Part shown: positions 27,458 to 35,939 of the stretch, in pieces
How the letters are laid out: each line of letters starts with the position of its first letter
Numbering within the stretch: position 1 is the stretch's first letter
Assembly (NCBI GenBank): GCA_963708795.1
Contig: CAVPUH010000008.1
Coordinates: 124,001 to 188,000, forward strand
Direction of reading: 5' to 3'
Source of the DNA: DAIQRJ01 sp963708795
GTDB taxonomy: Bacteria > Actinomycetota > Actinomycetes > Propionibacteriales > DAIQRJ01
DNA length: 64,000 bases
Program-made: the position numbers and the translations under genes
The notes under the pieces: model-generated
What the model was told of the DNA's origin: nothing
The model's input: the letters and a program-made list of their open reading frames with translations, nothing else
Database searches by the model: none

Positions 27458-27893
27458 TCATCTCCTCGGTCGAGCTGCAGGGGAGCTCGACCCGGGTACC
27501 CACTGCCGGTGCCCGGCTCGGTCGGCGAATGGCAAGACGAGCAGGAGCAGGGCAGCGTCGCGCTCGTTACCTGCGAGGCGGGAGTCGATTGCTTCAATGA
27601 GACCCCGCTTGGAGCGGCACTCGAGGAGTGCTCGGCTGGGATCCCACGCTGCGATGTGATCGGCCTGACTCGACGTCGGCCCCAGCGGTGGCGGGCACAA
27701 CGACGTCGTTGCTGTCGTCGTGCACCTCGCGATAGCGGTTCGCGTAGTCGCCGATGTCGGTGAAGTAGACGTCCCAGTTGCCGCTCGGATCGGTCAGGGC
27801 AGCTTGTGCGTGCATCTCGTCGAGTTCGATCTGTTCGAGATGCCACGGAATCGGGCCAGGCGTGTCCACGGGCCAAGGGTCCCGCAGCGCCAA
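27458..27893 (-). pseudogene. DUF6221-like phage/element protein, one frameshift
   Basis: The N-terminal part from 27893 reads GPIPWHLEQIELDEMHAQAAL and WDVYFTDIGDYANRYREVHDD. Near 27672 the frame changes and continues ADHIAAWDPSRALLECRSKR with the tail LLLLVLPFADRAGHR. The DHIAxxDPxRxLxExxxKR plus LxLPxADxxxxR pattern is that of DUF6221 proteins, small proteins of actinophages and integrative elements. The N terminus is less typical. Function unknown. Confidence 0.5.
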
Positions 27894-27920
27894 CGACGGG
27901 CGGAGGTGCAGGCTTGCCGA

Positions 27921-28184
27921 TCAAAGGCGTTCGGGTGGGTAGGGCTCCTGTGCGACCTTAGAGAGCTGACGCTTGGGATCCATGCCTCTCGTGACTCGCC
28001 GGTTCGCCCGGGTAGGGACGAACACGACGCGGCCCCACCATTCGTCGCCTCGGTGCTGCCACTCGAGGAGGAGGCCGGTCCAGGGGCGCTCGCCGGCGGG
28101 GATGCCGCCGTAGATCCAGACGTGTCGCCGGACGCCGTCGCGGCTGTAGAGCTTCGGGACGTGATCCCGCTTCCGCGTCCCCAT
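27921..28184 (-). CDS. Island protein of the SRDGVRRHVWIY family, copy 1
   Basis: 87 residues. Central block SRDGVRRHVWIYGGIPAGE, then PWTGLLLEWQHRGDEWWGRVVFV and a basic tail. A second copy with the same SRDGVRRHVWIY...PWPGLLLEWQ core lies at 32461-32670, so this is a small family duplicated within the island. Trp/Tyr-rich beta sequence of this kind suggests a compact beta-barrel. No known domain recognised. Immediately upstream is an ATTCGA/TCGAAT palindrome. Confidence 0.6.
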   Translation of the reverse strand: MGTRKRDHVPKLYSRDGVRRHVWIYGGIPAGERPWTGLLLEWQHRGDEWWGRVVFVPTRANRRVTRGMDPKRQLSKVAQEPYPPERL

Positions 28185-28301
28185 TCGACAAGTATCGAAT
28201 AGGCCTCCGAAGCTCCGTCTTGCCGGCGTGTCGGCGATGCCGACCAGTGTGCTCAGGCCGCCTACGCGCAGCAGCAGGCACAGTCCTGAGAAGCCCCGTC
28301 C

Positions 28302-28673
28302 TCACCCGGACAGGAAGACCGCGACAACGGCCACGATGATCGGGATGATCGCGGAGCTGGCAGACACGACGGCGAGCCGGTACGACGCCCTCGCGAGGCC
28401 GTCGCTCGCCTCGATCGCGGCGGCTTGTTCGCGGCGGCGGATCTCGCCGATGTAGTAGTCGACATCGACGACGGTGCATCGCCTGCTCGCGTGGAGCCGA
28501 GCGAGTTCGTCGTCGGAGATTGACTGGATCCTTGATCGAGAGGGCCATGTCGCGACCCTGGTGGAGGTCTGCGTGCCCGTCGAGGAGCGACGTCAGCTCG
28601 TGGTCGACCTACCCGAGAACGACATGTCCTCCAGGTCGAACACGCCCACGGCCTCAGAGCCCTCAAGGCGCAT
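28302..28673 (-). pseudogene. Tail-anchored small membrane protein with two frameshifts
   Basis: Reading from ATG 28673 gives MRLEGSEAVGVFDLEDMSF. After a shift near 28600 it reads ELTSLLDGHADLHQGRDMALS, and after another near 28535 RIQSISDDELARLHASRRC and DVDYYIGEIRRREQAAAIE. It ends in one membrane helix, SSAIIPIIVAVVAVFLSG. Codons in each block are GC-rich at third positions, so the composite is probably the true gene (about 120 residues). Its start lies inside the 3' end of the lipoprotein gene. Family unknown. Confidence 0.5.
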
Positions 28674-29271
28674 AGATCCGCTCCAGCCGGGAGATGACGA
28701 GCTTGTAGTCGTTCGCCTCCGACGGCTTCAGCTCACCGGTCACCCGGACCAAGACGCGCCCGAGCAGGTAGTGGTACTCGCTGCCCAGGACTGGCGCCCC
28801 CTTCTGCACCTTCGCGATGTACCTCGCGCGCTGCTTCGCGTCATCCGCGGTACGCCATTGCTCGACGGACGCACCGCAGTCGACTCCAAGCTCGGTGCAC
28901 TTCACCCGCTTGTCGTACACGACGACCGCAGCGGTGTACCCATTCGGCCTGCCGATCAGATTGTTCGGGTCGTTGTCCTCAGTGATCGTCACCAGCTTGG
29001 TGATCGACGGGATCCCGGCCTTCAACGCCTTGGCCACCGACGCGGCGGTCGCAGGCTTGACCGTCGGCGTGGTGCTGGGCGTCGGGGTAGGTGTCGGGCT
29101 CGAGGCGTCAGCGGGCAACGTCGGCGACGCTGACCCGCTGGCGATCGCTGACGCCGCAGCGCTCGGCTCACTGGTCGGCGGATCATCGCCACTGCACCCG
29201 GCAGCAAGACACCCGAGCACAACGACGGGCACCAGGCAACGACGCACGCACGTGAGACTACGCACAGACAC
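28663..29271 (-). CDS. Putative lipoprotein
   Basis: 202 residues. A type II signal with lipobox L-A-A-G-C (CLVPVVVLGCLAAGC, Cys at residue 26) is followed by a long Ser/Thr/Pro-rich linker (SPTPTPTPSTTPTVK) and a globular part of about 110 residues with two Cys (VKCTELGVDCGAS). Expected to be anchored on the outer face of the membrane. GTG start at 29271. No recognised domain; the genes around it are phage-like. Confidence 0.7.
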   Translation of the reverse strand: MSVRSLTCVRRCLVPVVVLGCLAAGCSGDDPPTSEPSAAASAIASGSASPTLPADASSPTPTPTPSTTPTVKPATAASVAKALKAGIPSITKLVTITEDNDPNNLIGRPNGYTAAVVVYDKRVKCTELGVDCGASVEQWRTADDAKQRARYIAKVQKGAPVLGSEYHYLLGRVLVRVTGELKPSEANDYKLVISRLERIYAP

Positions 29272-29484
29272 GGCTTCAGACGAGGCGCCTCGGCACCCTC
29301 ACGCGAGCATTGGAGCGACCAATCAGGAGATGGGTTCGTCGAGAGCGGCAGTGCTACGAGGTCGTTCAGCGCGGGCCTCGAGGAGTTCGATGAGAGGGGC
29401 GAGCCGGCGGCGGGCGTCGAGGACGCCCCTCGAGGACTCATTGGACCGGTGACTACCGATCAAGTCTGGCAGGCGTCGAAGCGC

Positions 29485-29868
29485 TCAATCCTCACTGCTG
29501 TCCAATGTCTGCTCGAGCATCACCGCGCCCATCTTGGTGGCGAAGGCGAACTCGTCCACGATCTTTCCGTTCTCGAACAGCGCGGTCGTGGATCCCCGGA
29601 AGGTGATGGGCTTCCCGGAGGCCGGGATGCCCCGGTAGTCCTTTCGGTGAACGGCGGTCACGGTGAAGATGATCACGACGTGATCGTCGGCGGCCAACAC
29701 CACGTCCGGGGTCGCTTGCAGGTCGCTGAACGCGGCTCGAATCTCGTCCATCCACGGGCGGCCAGGCCAGGTTTCATCCCCAGGCCAGTTTTCATCATCC
29801 GGATCGCGGCCAGCCCACACATCGTCGAAGAACCGCAGGAATAGTGTCTTGTTCTCTTCCGCTGACAT
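29485..29868 (-). CDS. SnoaL-like / ester cyclase family protein
   Basis: 127 residues of the NTF2-like fold: NKTLFLRFFDDVWAGRD, WMDEIRAAFSDLQATPDVVLAADDHVV, FTVTAVHRKDYRGIPASGKPITF and a final KIVDEFAFATKMGAVMLEQ. This matches SnoaL-type polyketide-cyclase-like proteins (ester cyclases). GGGAGGA lies four bases before ATG 29868. It looks like an ordinary bacterial gene placed among phage-like ones. Confidence 0.8.
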   Translation of the reverse strand: MSAEENKTLFLRFFDDVWAGRDPDDENWPGDETWPGRPWMDEIRAAFSDLQATPDVVLAADDHVVIIFTVTAVHRKDYRGIPASGKPITFRGSTTALFENGKIVDEFAFATKMGAVMLEQTLDSSED

Positions 29869-29960
29869 GTGTCCTCCCTGATCGGATGCTGGCTGGAGTC
29901 AACATCGGGTATCTAGTGGTGTGCAGCGAGCAGCGCAGGTGCGTCCGGGCCGTCGTTGGA

Positions 29961-30410
29961 TCAGCCGTGTGCCGGGCGCTGGCGTCGGCGGGCGAGACGG
30001 GCGGCCAGGTAGAGCTGCGCGGTGAACACGGCAGCGAACGCGACCAGGAGCAGCACGAGACCGACCCATTGCCCGGCGGACAGGGTGTGGGCGGATGCCT
30101 CCTGGCTGCCGATCGCGACCGCCTCGAACAGGAGCAGCACCGCACCCGCGGCGAACAGGATCCAGGGCCAGCGTCTCGGGGTGAGGGCGAGCGCGACGCA
30201 GCCGGGGAGCAGCGCGACGATGAAGATGACCGCGATGCCGAAGCTGCCGAACACGGTGAAGCTCGGTTCGCCGCCGACGGTGAGGGTGACGAGACGCATC
30301 AGGATCCGGCAGATCACCGCCGAGCCGAGGCCGGCGACGCCTGCCGCGACGATGCCGTCGGTGATCGCGGTGACGGTGGTGGGTTTGGTGACGTCGCTGG
30401 TGGTGTCCAC
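29961..30410 (-). CDS. Four-helix membrane protein
   Basis: 149 residues with hydrophobic segments GIVAAGVAGLGSAVICRIL, VFGSFGIAVIFIVALLPGCVAL, WILFAAGAVLLLFEAVAI and WVGLVLLLVAFAAVFTAQLYL, ending in a basic tail (LARRRQRPAHG). GTG 30410 follows GAGGAG. Function unknown. Confidence 0.65.
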   Translation of the reverse strand: MDTTSDVTKPTTVTAITDGIVAAGVAGLGSAVICRILMRLVTLTVGGEPSFTVFGSFGIAVIFIVALLPGCVALALTPRRWPWILFAAGAVLLLFEAVAIGSQEASAHTLSAGQWVGLVLLLVAFAAVFTAQLYLAARLARRRQRPAHG

Positions 30411-30445
30411 GACAGCTCCTCGGGCGGGGTTGGTCGCCGAGGACG

Positions 30446-31111
30446 CTACGCGCGGAGCAACTCCGAGGCCACGGATTTCAGGGTGTTGAGTTCAGTGTCG
30501 ATGGCGGAGGACGATCGGGGTGAGGTCGACGACCGGAGGCGGGCGCATGATCGCCGCCAGACACTCCGCGATCTCGGCGTTGCGGTCCGCGAGGATCCGA
30601 CGCGTGCGGACCAACTCAGGAGGATCGGGACGTCGCCGACGATGTTCGCTCCCATGTATGCCGCCACACCGACCAAGCTGCATTCGTGCAGCCGACCGGA
30701 GACCACGACGACGCAGCCCTCCGGGTCGATGTTCGTCACCGACGCTGTGAACCCGATCGACAGGCCGACCGCTGATCCGTCGACCGCCCGGGTCAGCGCC
30801 TCGTCCCCGCCGACCGTGCGGCTGATCCGGAACGCCCCGTACAGGCCGTCGGACTGTTGCCGCAGCCACATCGACCGGCCCACCGGAGGCTCATGCCTCG
30901 AGTGGCCGTGTTCCACGAACATCGGCAACGACCCCGACTTGACCTGGACGTCGGAGGCGAACGCTCCACGCTGAATCCGCTCACCCTTCCGGTGCGGCGT
31001 CAGCAGGCTGACCTCGTCGTAGGGCACCAGCCGACCGGTGATCGGACGCGTCGCGGCATCGGCCCGCCGGATCTCCATCGGCGTCGCACGCTCAAGGTCG
31101 ACGATGCTCAC
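30446..31111 (-). pseudogene. HK97-family phage prohead protease, frameshifted
   Basis: The start PITGRLVPYDEVSLLTPHRKGERIQRGAF, followed by LPMFVEHGHSRHEPPVGRS (catalytic His region) and GGDEALTRAVDGSAVGLSIGFTA (catalytic Ser region), is the U35 prohead protease pattern. Near 30627 the frame shifts (GDVPIL to ELVRTRRILADRNAEIAECL). Near 30500 it returns to the original frame (ELNTLKSVASELLRA). This is the clearest phage structural gene in the island: it cleaves capsid and scaffold during head maturation. Confidence 0.7.
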
Positions 31112-31225
31112 ACGATGATCGTGTGCCCCCGGCTGTGATCAGCCAACACCCGTTGCACCTCGAGCGGGTCGCCGATTGTCGGGTCCGCCGGACAGGAGAT
31201 CCCCGGCTCGGACAGGAGCACCCTC

Positions 31226-31623
31226 ATGACCAGCACGACCACCCGCGACCCGCACTTCATCACGCTCGCGGAAGCGACCTACGCCGAGTTCATCGCCGAG
31301 CGGGACCGTCGACAATCGATCTGCGGCTGCATGTGCCTGGCTGCGCGCCATGGTGCGTCGACCACGAAGCCGGTCACCTGCGCTCGACGGCCGACGACTG
31401 CTACTCAGAGTCAGAGCGGCTCACGCTCTCGCTCGGGGCACCCATCGAAACCGACGACGACGAGGATCCGCCCGACTTCGTCGAGACCTACCTGTGGAAG
31501 TCGTCCGACGAGGGGGTCACAGTCAACGTGTCCCACCACGAGGAGACGTGCCTTGTGATGACCGTCGAACAGGCGCGGCAGCTTGCCGACCCGTTGTTCG
31601 CGCTGGTCGCGCTCGCGGAGTAA
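31226..31623 (+). pseudogene. DUF6907-like protein with one frameshift
   Basis: ATG 31226 opens DPHFITLAEATYAEFIAERD in strongly coding composition. Near 31310 the frame changes to TIDLRLHVPGCAPWCVDHE, then SSDEGVTVNVSHHEETCLVM and a helical VEQARQLADPLFALVALAE. The C-x-x-W-C-x-x-H block and tail parallel the shorter gene at 17636-17926. The only plus-strand gene in the island; its 3' flank carries two related hairpins. Confidence 0.55.
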
Positions 31624-31684
31624 CCCACCGGTGTACCCTCCCGGCGCAGGCATACGGTCGTGTGGGTGCCGTGTGTCTGCGGCT

Positions 31685-31720
31685 GGTCCCGTTGCCTGAC
31701 CCCATGCAGGTCGCGGGACC
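31685..31720. terminator. Hairpin with GGTCCCG/CGGGACC arms (first copy)
   Basis: GGTCCCGTTGCCTG paired with CAGGTCGCGGGACC around a short loop, 62 bp after the DUF6907-like gene. A near-copy of the stem occurs at 31883-31924. Likely part of a bidirectional terminator between convergent genes. Confidence 0.55.
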
Positions 31721-31882
31721 GGCCTCACGGCTTGGACCCGCGATCCCAATGTCCAACCCGCCGGCGAGCCTCCCCGATGGACGCATCGTGATCCCACCGT
31801 TACACAGCGGTCGTTACCGCTGGATTGTCCACGGGTAACCTTCCCTCCGAGGCACGCCCTGGGCGCGGGGTGGTGCCTAGCA

Positions 31883-31924
31883 GCCGGTCCCGCGGCCTGC
31901 CCCACACCAGGCGGCGGGACCGGC
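31883..31924. terminator. Hairpin with GCCGGTCCCGC/GCGGGACCGGC arms (second copy)
   Basis: Perfect 11-bp arms with an inner GCCTG/CAGGC pair, ending two bases from the stop of the YunG-like gene on the minus strand. The outer and inner stems repeat those at 31685-31720 while the loops differ. Confidence 0.6.
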
Positions 31925-31926
31925 AC

Positions 31927-32457
31927 CTACCGTTCCCGAGTCTGGTGACGCACGACCGCCGCAGCCTCCGAGGCCGTTGCCGGGTTCGCCCGCCGACTGG
32001 CGTAACAGGTGGCCGGGCCAGCTGTGGCTGGATCTAGAGGGCGATCATCGCTCTCCCCGAATGCGAGGGAGCGGAGTAGGTCGGTCTTCGTGCGCGTGCC
32101 GTCGTGGAGCACTTGCTGTGTCTCGTCTCGCACGAGTGTGAGGACGGCACCGAAGGGGAACTGGTCGCGCGTGGCGTCGATGGTGGTGCCGTCGATGACG
32201 TTCCAGTAGTGCTCGGTGCCCGCGCCGTAACCGTCGTCAGCATGCAGGCCGGCCAGGATGCGGCCACCGTGGCGTTCATGGAGTATGAGCGCCGTGACGT
32301 GGCACTGGCCGGTGGATGGTGTCTTCGCCGTCCATCGGTCGGGGAGTTCGCTGGTGGCGTGGCAGTGCGCCGCGCGGATCGCCGTGATGTCCGCCCCGAG
32401 GTCGTACGGGCGGTGATCGGATTCCTCCACGACCGTTCGTATCGTTTCGACGTCCAC
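31927..32457 (-). CDS. YunG-family protein
   Basis: 176 residues from GTG 32457. TGQCHVTALILHERHGGRIL, then TEHYWNVIDGTTIDATRDQFPFG, is the GQCxVTA...GG...HYWN...DxTxxQF signature of the YunG family, which has conserved Cys, His and Asp residues like a papain-type cysteine protease or transglutaminase. The catalytic role is untested. The C-terminal 30 residues are low complexity. The frame is also open upstream into the next gene, so a fusion is possible. Confidence 0.6.
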   Translation of the reverse strand: MDVETIRTVVEESDHRPYDLGADITAIRAAHCHATSELPDRWTAKTPSTGQCHVTALILHERHGGRILAGLHADDGYGAGTEHYWNVIDGTTIDATRDQFPFGAVLTLVRDETQQVLHDGTRTKTDLLRSLAFGESDDRPLDPATAGPATCYASRRANPATASEAAAVVRHQTRER

Positions 32458-32460
32458 ATT

Positions 32461-32670
32461 GGCAAGTCTGGCACCCCAGAGTCGCGAATATGGTCGTTTT
32501 GGACAGCTAGTGAGCGCGTGTCGGGTCAGAGTCGAAGTGGCAGCGCGCTTCTGCCACTCGAGCAGCAGCCCCGGCCACGGGTACAGCTTGGTCGGGTCTG
32601 TCGCCTGGTCGTAGATCCACACATGCCGGCGCACACCGTCCCGAGATTGATGATTCGGGGTTGTACTCAC
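32461..32670 (-). CDS. Island protein of the SRDGVRRHVWIY family, copy 2
   Basis: From GTG 32670 the frame reads SRDGVRRHVWIYDQATDPTK and YPWPGLLLEWQKRAATS, matching copy 1 at 27921-28184 up to LLLEWQ. The frame then runs through AT-rich sequence into the YunG-like gene without a stop, so either a frameshift has removed its own end or the two are now fused. A better 5' start (ATG 32681, MRRREYNPESS) exists one frame away, also implying an indel. Confidence 0.5.
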
Positions 32671-32802
32671 GGCGCCGCATCCCCACAGGGATAAGCCTCG
32701 AACACGTCGGACGGCGACGTCGACGCAGCTACGGGTTGGGATCGTCTGTCGACTGGGCCAGCCTCGACGACCCCCGCTGCCCAAAGTGAGGCACGAGCGG
32801 AG

Positions 32803-32972
32803 TCAGGCGGTGTTCTTGGGGGGCTTCGGCCGGCGAACTGGGAACGACTCGGTGAGGCCAGCGTTGGCAATGGCAGGATCATCAGCGCCCATCCGGTCGG
32901 CCAGGGTGAACAGGTCCCTGATGAGACCAGTTCAGCCCCGCTGAACTGGGCCGGCGGGTCAGCCTCAGCCAC
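32803..32972 (-). pseudogene. Small island protein (about 56 residues), one frameshift
   Basis: GTG 32972 reads AEADPPAQFSGAELV. After a shift near 32925 it continues LIRDLFTLADRMGADDPAIA and ends in a Pro/Lys tail RRPKPPKNTA. Codon composition supports the composite. It starts 1 bp after the zinc-binding gene stop. No family recognised. Confidence 0.45.
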
Positions 32973-32973
32973 C

Positions 32974-33265
32974 TCAGTACTGCCACACCTTGGTGCACCC
33001 ACACTGCTCACACCTGTTGTGGCAGTAGCCACCCCGTGCGGTGGACAGTGAACTCACCTTCACCCCAGCGGTGGCCCCAGATCCGGCAGGAGGGGCCCGG
33101 CTTGCCTTGGAAGGTCAGGGGCATGACTTCGGCGTAGGACAGTGCCCACTTGCGCCGCAGCTTGGGGTTCCCTGCCCCTTTCACCTCTTGCAAGGCGTCC
33201 CCTGATGGGGCGGGCGGGGAGTTTCGCGGGAGTCTCAGCCCCAGCACATCCAGTGGGTGGGTCAT
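32974..33265 (-). pseudogene. Small zinc-ribbon-like protein, one frameshift near the end
   Basis: GAGGAG lies eight bases before the start at 33265 (MTHPLDVLGLRLPRN). The C-terminal block is SCRIWGHRWGEGEFTVHRTG and, after a shift near 33020, YCHNRCEQCGCTKVWQY. Cys-x4-His followed by Cys-x3-Cys-x2-Cys-x-Cys fits a small zinc-binding protein common in actinophages (CRxxGHRW...YCxRC). Function unknown. Confidence 0.5.
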
Positions 33266-33277
33266 CAGAAACGCTCC

Positions 33278-33484
33278 TCAGGCGAATGCAGCCCGGCATG
33301 GCCATTGCCCATAGGCCGCCGCGAACATCAGGACCAGCAGCAGGAGCAGCCACCCAGGGCTGATCCAGAACGCCCACATGGCCACCACAGCAGCCAGCAC
33401 GACCACGAAGAACGTGGCCGTGAGGGCGATGCGAACAGGCCGCGTCCCGTGCAGCGGGCGCTTCGGCAGGTCGAAGCCGCTCAT
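33278..33484 (-). CDS. Small membrane protein, 68 residues
   Basis: A basic N terminus (FDLPKRPLHGTRPVR) precedes two closely spaced hydrophobic segments, ALTATFFVVVLAAVVAMWAFW and GWLLLLLVLMFAAAYGQW. ATG start at 33484, 12 bp upstream of the zinc-binding gene on the same strand. Small phage proteins of this form include holins, but nothing here proves it. Confidence 0.55.
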   Translation of the reverse strand: MSGFDLPKRPLHGTRPVRIALTATFFVVVLAAVVAMWAFWISPGWLLLLLVLMFAAAYGQWPCRAAFA

Positions 33485-33634
33485 GCCGCTTCATGCTAGA
33501 CACCTGACCGCTGGTTGCACACCGGATCAGAGCACGATGTCGACGCGGCTGAAGCGATCGACGCGCTTCGCGACATCGTGAAAATGATCGCGACCGTCGG
33601 CGACGTCGAGCGTCGTGCTCGACGAGGTTCAGAG

Positions 33635-33883
33635 CTAAGGGGACATCGAGCGCCTGCCTACGGCACCTCGGCACTTGTCCGGACCGACCTTCCACGCCTC
33701 CTGCCACTCTTGGTCGGTCGCTCGAACCACCTCGATCGCAGCGCCGATCTCAGGCGCGAACAGGTCGAACATGCCGTCACGGCTCTTGTCGTCGTGCTGG
33801 CAGACCCTCACACCCAGGACGTCACGGACAACGCCCTGCGCATACATCTCTGCGGGGGCGAGTGGCTTCGGTTTGCGCGGCAC
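33635..33883 (-). CDS. Hypothetical protein with nuclease-like HDD...D...E pattern
   Basis: About 82 residues from GTG 33883 (or ATG 33847). GVVRDVLGVRVCQHDDKSRDGMFDLF, then EIGAAIEVVRATDQEWQEAW. The D-G-M-x-D-L plus A-I-E-V pattern is seen in a family of actinobacterial proteins resembling restriction-like nucleases (D-x-x-x-ExK relatives), but the catalytic Lys is not evident. The protein may be truncated at its N terminus, since open frame continues upstream without a clear start. Confidence 0.4.
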   Translation of the reverse strand: MPRKPKPLAPAEMYAQGVVRDVLGVRVCQHDDKSRDGMFDLFAPEIGAAIEVVRATDQEWQEAWKVGPDKCRGAVGRRSMSP

Positions 33884-34149
33884 GACGCCACAGTAAGCCG
33901 CGAACGCCGCGGGGTTGGTGACCCAGTGGGAGGCACCCTCGACCGTCCGCGCCCGCCACCCCGGCACTGGCGAGGCTTCACACAGAAGGCAGTCCACGAG
34001 TTGATGTGGAACCGGGACAGTCGGGGGTATCGATCGCAACGCCGAGCATGCGCGCCGGCGCCGAGTGCGACCCGTCCTGCAGGGGTCAGACGAACGCAGC
34101 GGAGTAAGGGCAGGTCGCGAGTACCTCGTGGCGGTGGACTCTGCATTCA

Positions 34150-34470
34150 CGGACGGTGAACGCGGGGGCGGGTAGGGGATGCCGTTGCGGTCGTACTCGC
34201 CGCGGTAGCGGGGCTCCAGGTGCGGGCACGTTGGGACGGTCGGATTTGCTGCGGTTGCATCCGTGGCAGGCGAGGACGCAGTTGTCGGGTTCGTACTCGA
34301 GGTCGGGCCTGCGCGCGACGGGTTGCAGGTGGTCGATCTCGATGTCGTCGTCGGTGTTGCGTGGTGCGGTGGGGTCGAGGACGCGGGCGCAGTGGTGACA
34401 TACGTGTAGGCGTTCGGGCGTTCGCGGATGAGCTTGACTCTGAGTGCCTTCCACTTCGCGGTGCCGGTGC
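34150..34470 (-). pseudogene. HNH endonuclease, frameshifted
   Basis: GTAKWKALRVKLIRERPNAY at the N-terminal side, then VCHHCARVLDPTAPRNTDDD, IEIDHLQPVARRPDLEYEP and NCVLACHGCNRSKSDRPNV. The two zinc CxxC pairs and the D-H...N...H HNH core are complete. Frames change near 34405 and again near 34200. In actinophages this gene sits beside the terminase and packages DNA. It abuts the truncated phosphate permease. Confidence 0.65.
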
Positions 34471-34477
34471 AGCTGGT

Positions 34478-35224
34478 CGATCTCGACCAGCCCCTTGCCC
34501 ATCGTGCGGATCACGCGCCAACCGCCGACGAACGTCCCCACGGCGATCGCCAACGCACAGCAGACGATGACCCAGAACGGCGCTTCTGCGCCGGCGGCGG
34601 CGTTGCCGTTGGCGATCAGGGCGAGCGTGATGATGCCCATGGCCTTCTGCGCGTCGTTCGTACCGTGCGCGAGCGAGACCATCGCGGCCGACCCGATCTG
34701 TCCGAGCCGGAACCCGTGCTGGCGTCCCTTGTCGCTCACACCGCGGCTGATCCGATACACGAGATGGCTGCCGGTGGTGGCGCCCAGGCCCGCGATGATA
34801 GGCGACAAGCCGGCCGGGATGATCACCTTCGACACCAGACGCTGCCACTTCACCCCATCCAGGCCGACGGCCGCGATCGTCGCGCCCACCACCCCGCCGA
34901 TCAGCGAGTGCGACGAACTGGACGGGATGCCGAGCAGCCACGTCAGCAGGTTCCAGACGATCCCGCCGGCCAGCCCGGCGAGCACCACCGTCAAGGTCAC
35001 GTCTTCGGTGTCACCAGGCCGTGCGCGATGGTCGCCGCGACACTGAGCGACAGGAATGCGCCGACCAGGTTCAGCACCGCCGACATCGACACCGCCATTC
35101 GCGGCCTCAGCGCACCGGTCGTGATCGACGTCTCCATCGCGTTCGCCGTGTCGTGAAAGCCGTTGGTGAAGTCGAATCCGAGTGCGGTCACCACCACCAG
35201 GACGAGCAATGCATTGTCAGCCAC
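34478..35224 (-). pseudogene. pit: PiT-family inorganic phosphate transporter, 3' end missing and one frameshift
   Basis: ALGFDFTNGFHDTANAMETS is the N-terminal PiT signature. After a single missing base near 34998 (HGLVTPK to DVTLTVVLAGLAGG) it continues WNLLTWLLGIPSSSSHSLIG, the second signature, and SLAHGTNDAQKAMGIITLAL. Homology stops after GKGLVEID near 34478, where HNH-nuclease sequence begins; the last roughly 100 residues and final helices are missing. Low-affinity phosphate:proton uptake would be lost unless another copy exists. Confidence 0.75.
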
Positions 35225-35347
35225 CCGATGGATGTCACACCGCCGCACCGGACCATGGGCCGGCCGCGACCAACGCTCATCGGGGTGTCATCGATCGACC
35301 GAGGGGTGCTCACCGAGTGTTCCCCGATCACCAAGCGGGCAGTGGTT

Positions 35348-35939
35348 TCAGCGGTCGAGGGTCCGCGCTGTCCGGGTCGCATAGGCGCGTCGCATCTTCA
35401 CCCGATTGCCGCAGTCGACCATCGAGCACCAGCGCCCTGAGCGGTTGCGGGACGTGTCGTAATAGGCCCATTGGCACTCGTCACTGGCACACACTTTCAG
35501 CCGGTTCCACGATCCGCTCTTCTTGGCGTCGTCGATGGCGACGAGCGAGCTCCGCCACGGTGGAGGTCACGCCGGTCGTACGGACGGGCGTCCACGCCTG
35601 GTCTCCCGTCCCGCTGAACCGCGCCGCGACCGGCGCCTTCTGGAGGGCGTCGTTGAACCGTTCGAGCACGTCGGCAGCCGGGTCGTGGCCGGCATTGATC
35701 CGCAAGAGCTGCCGGATCCCTTCGCGAACGTCGACGACCCGGCCCAGGTCGCTCGCCGACGGCGGCGTGACCACGGGCGTGAGCCGGTGACCCGCCACCC
35801 ACGAGGCCAGCGACGCCGGCGTGTCGAGCCCGTCGATCCCGGCCGCGATATCCACGGTGTTGACGAAGTCCTTCAGCAGCAGCGCCGGGGCCGGGATGCT
35901 CGCCCGCGCACGTTGGTCCGAGCTTCCCACGTCTCTCAT
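35348..35939 (-). pseudogene. CGNR zinc-finger (ABATE) transcriptional regulator, one frameshift
   Basis: ABATE domain LLLKDFVNTVDIAAGIDGLDT and VDVREGIRQLLRINAGHDP. After a shift near 35534 the C-terminal zinc finger reads LKVCASDECQWAYYDTSRNR, then CSMVDCGNRVKMRRAY, a complete C-x4-C...C-x4-CGNR element that contacts DNA. ATG 35939 lies inside a palindrome shared with the divergent MFS gene, so it probably represses itself and the pump. Confidence 0.82.

Noticed and set aside
27268..34477. Complete inducible prophage.
   Set aside because: No integrase, terminase, portal, major capsid or tail genes, and many genes are frameshifted.
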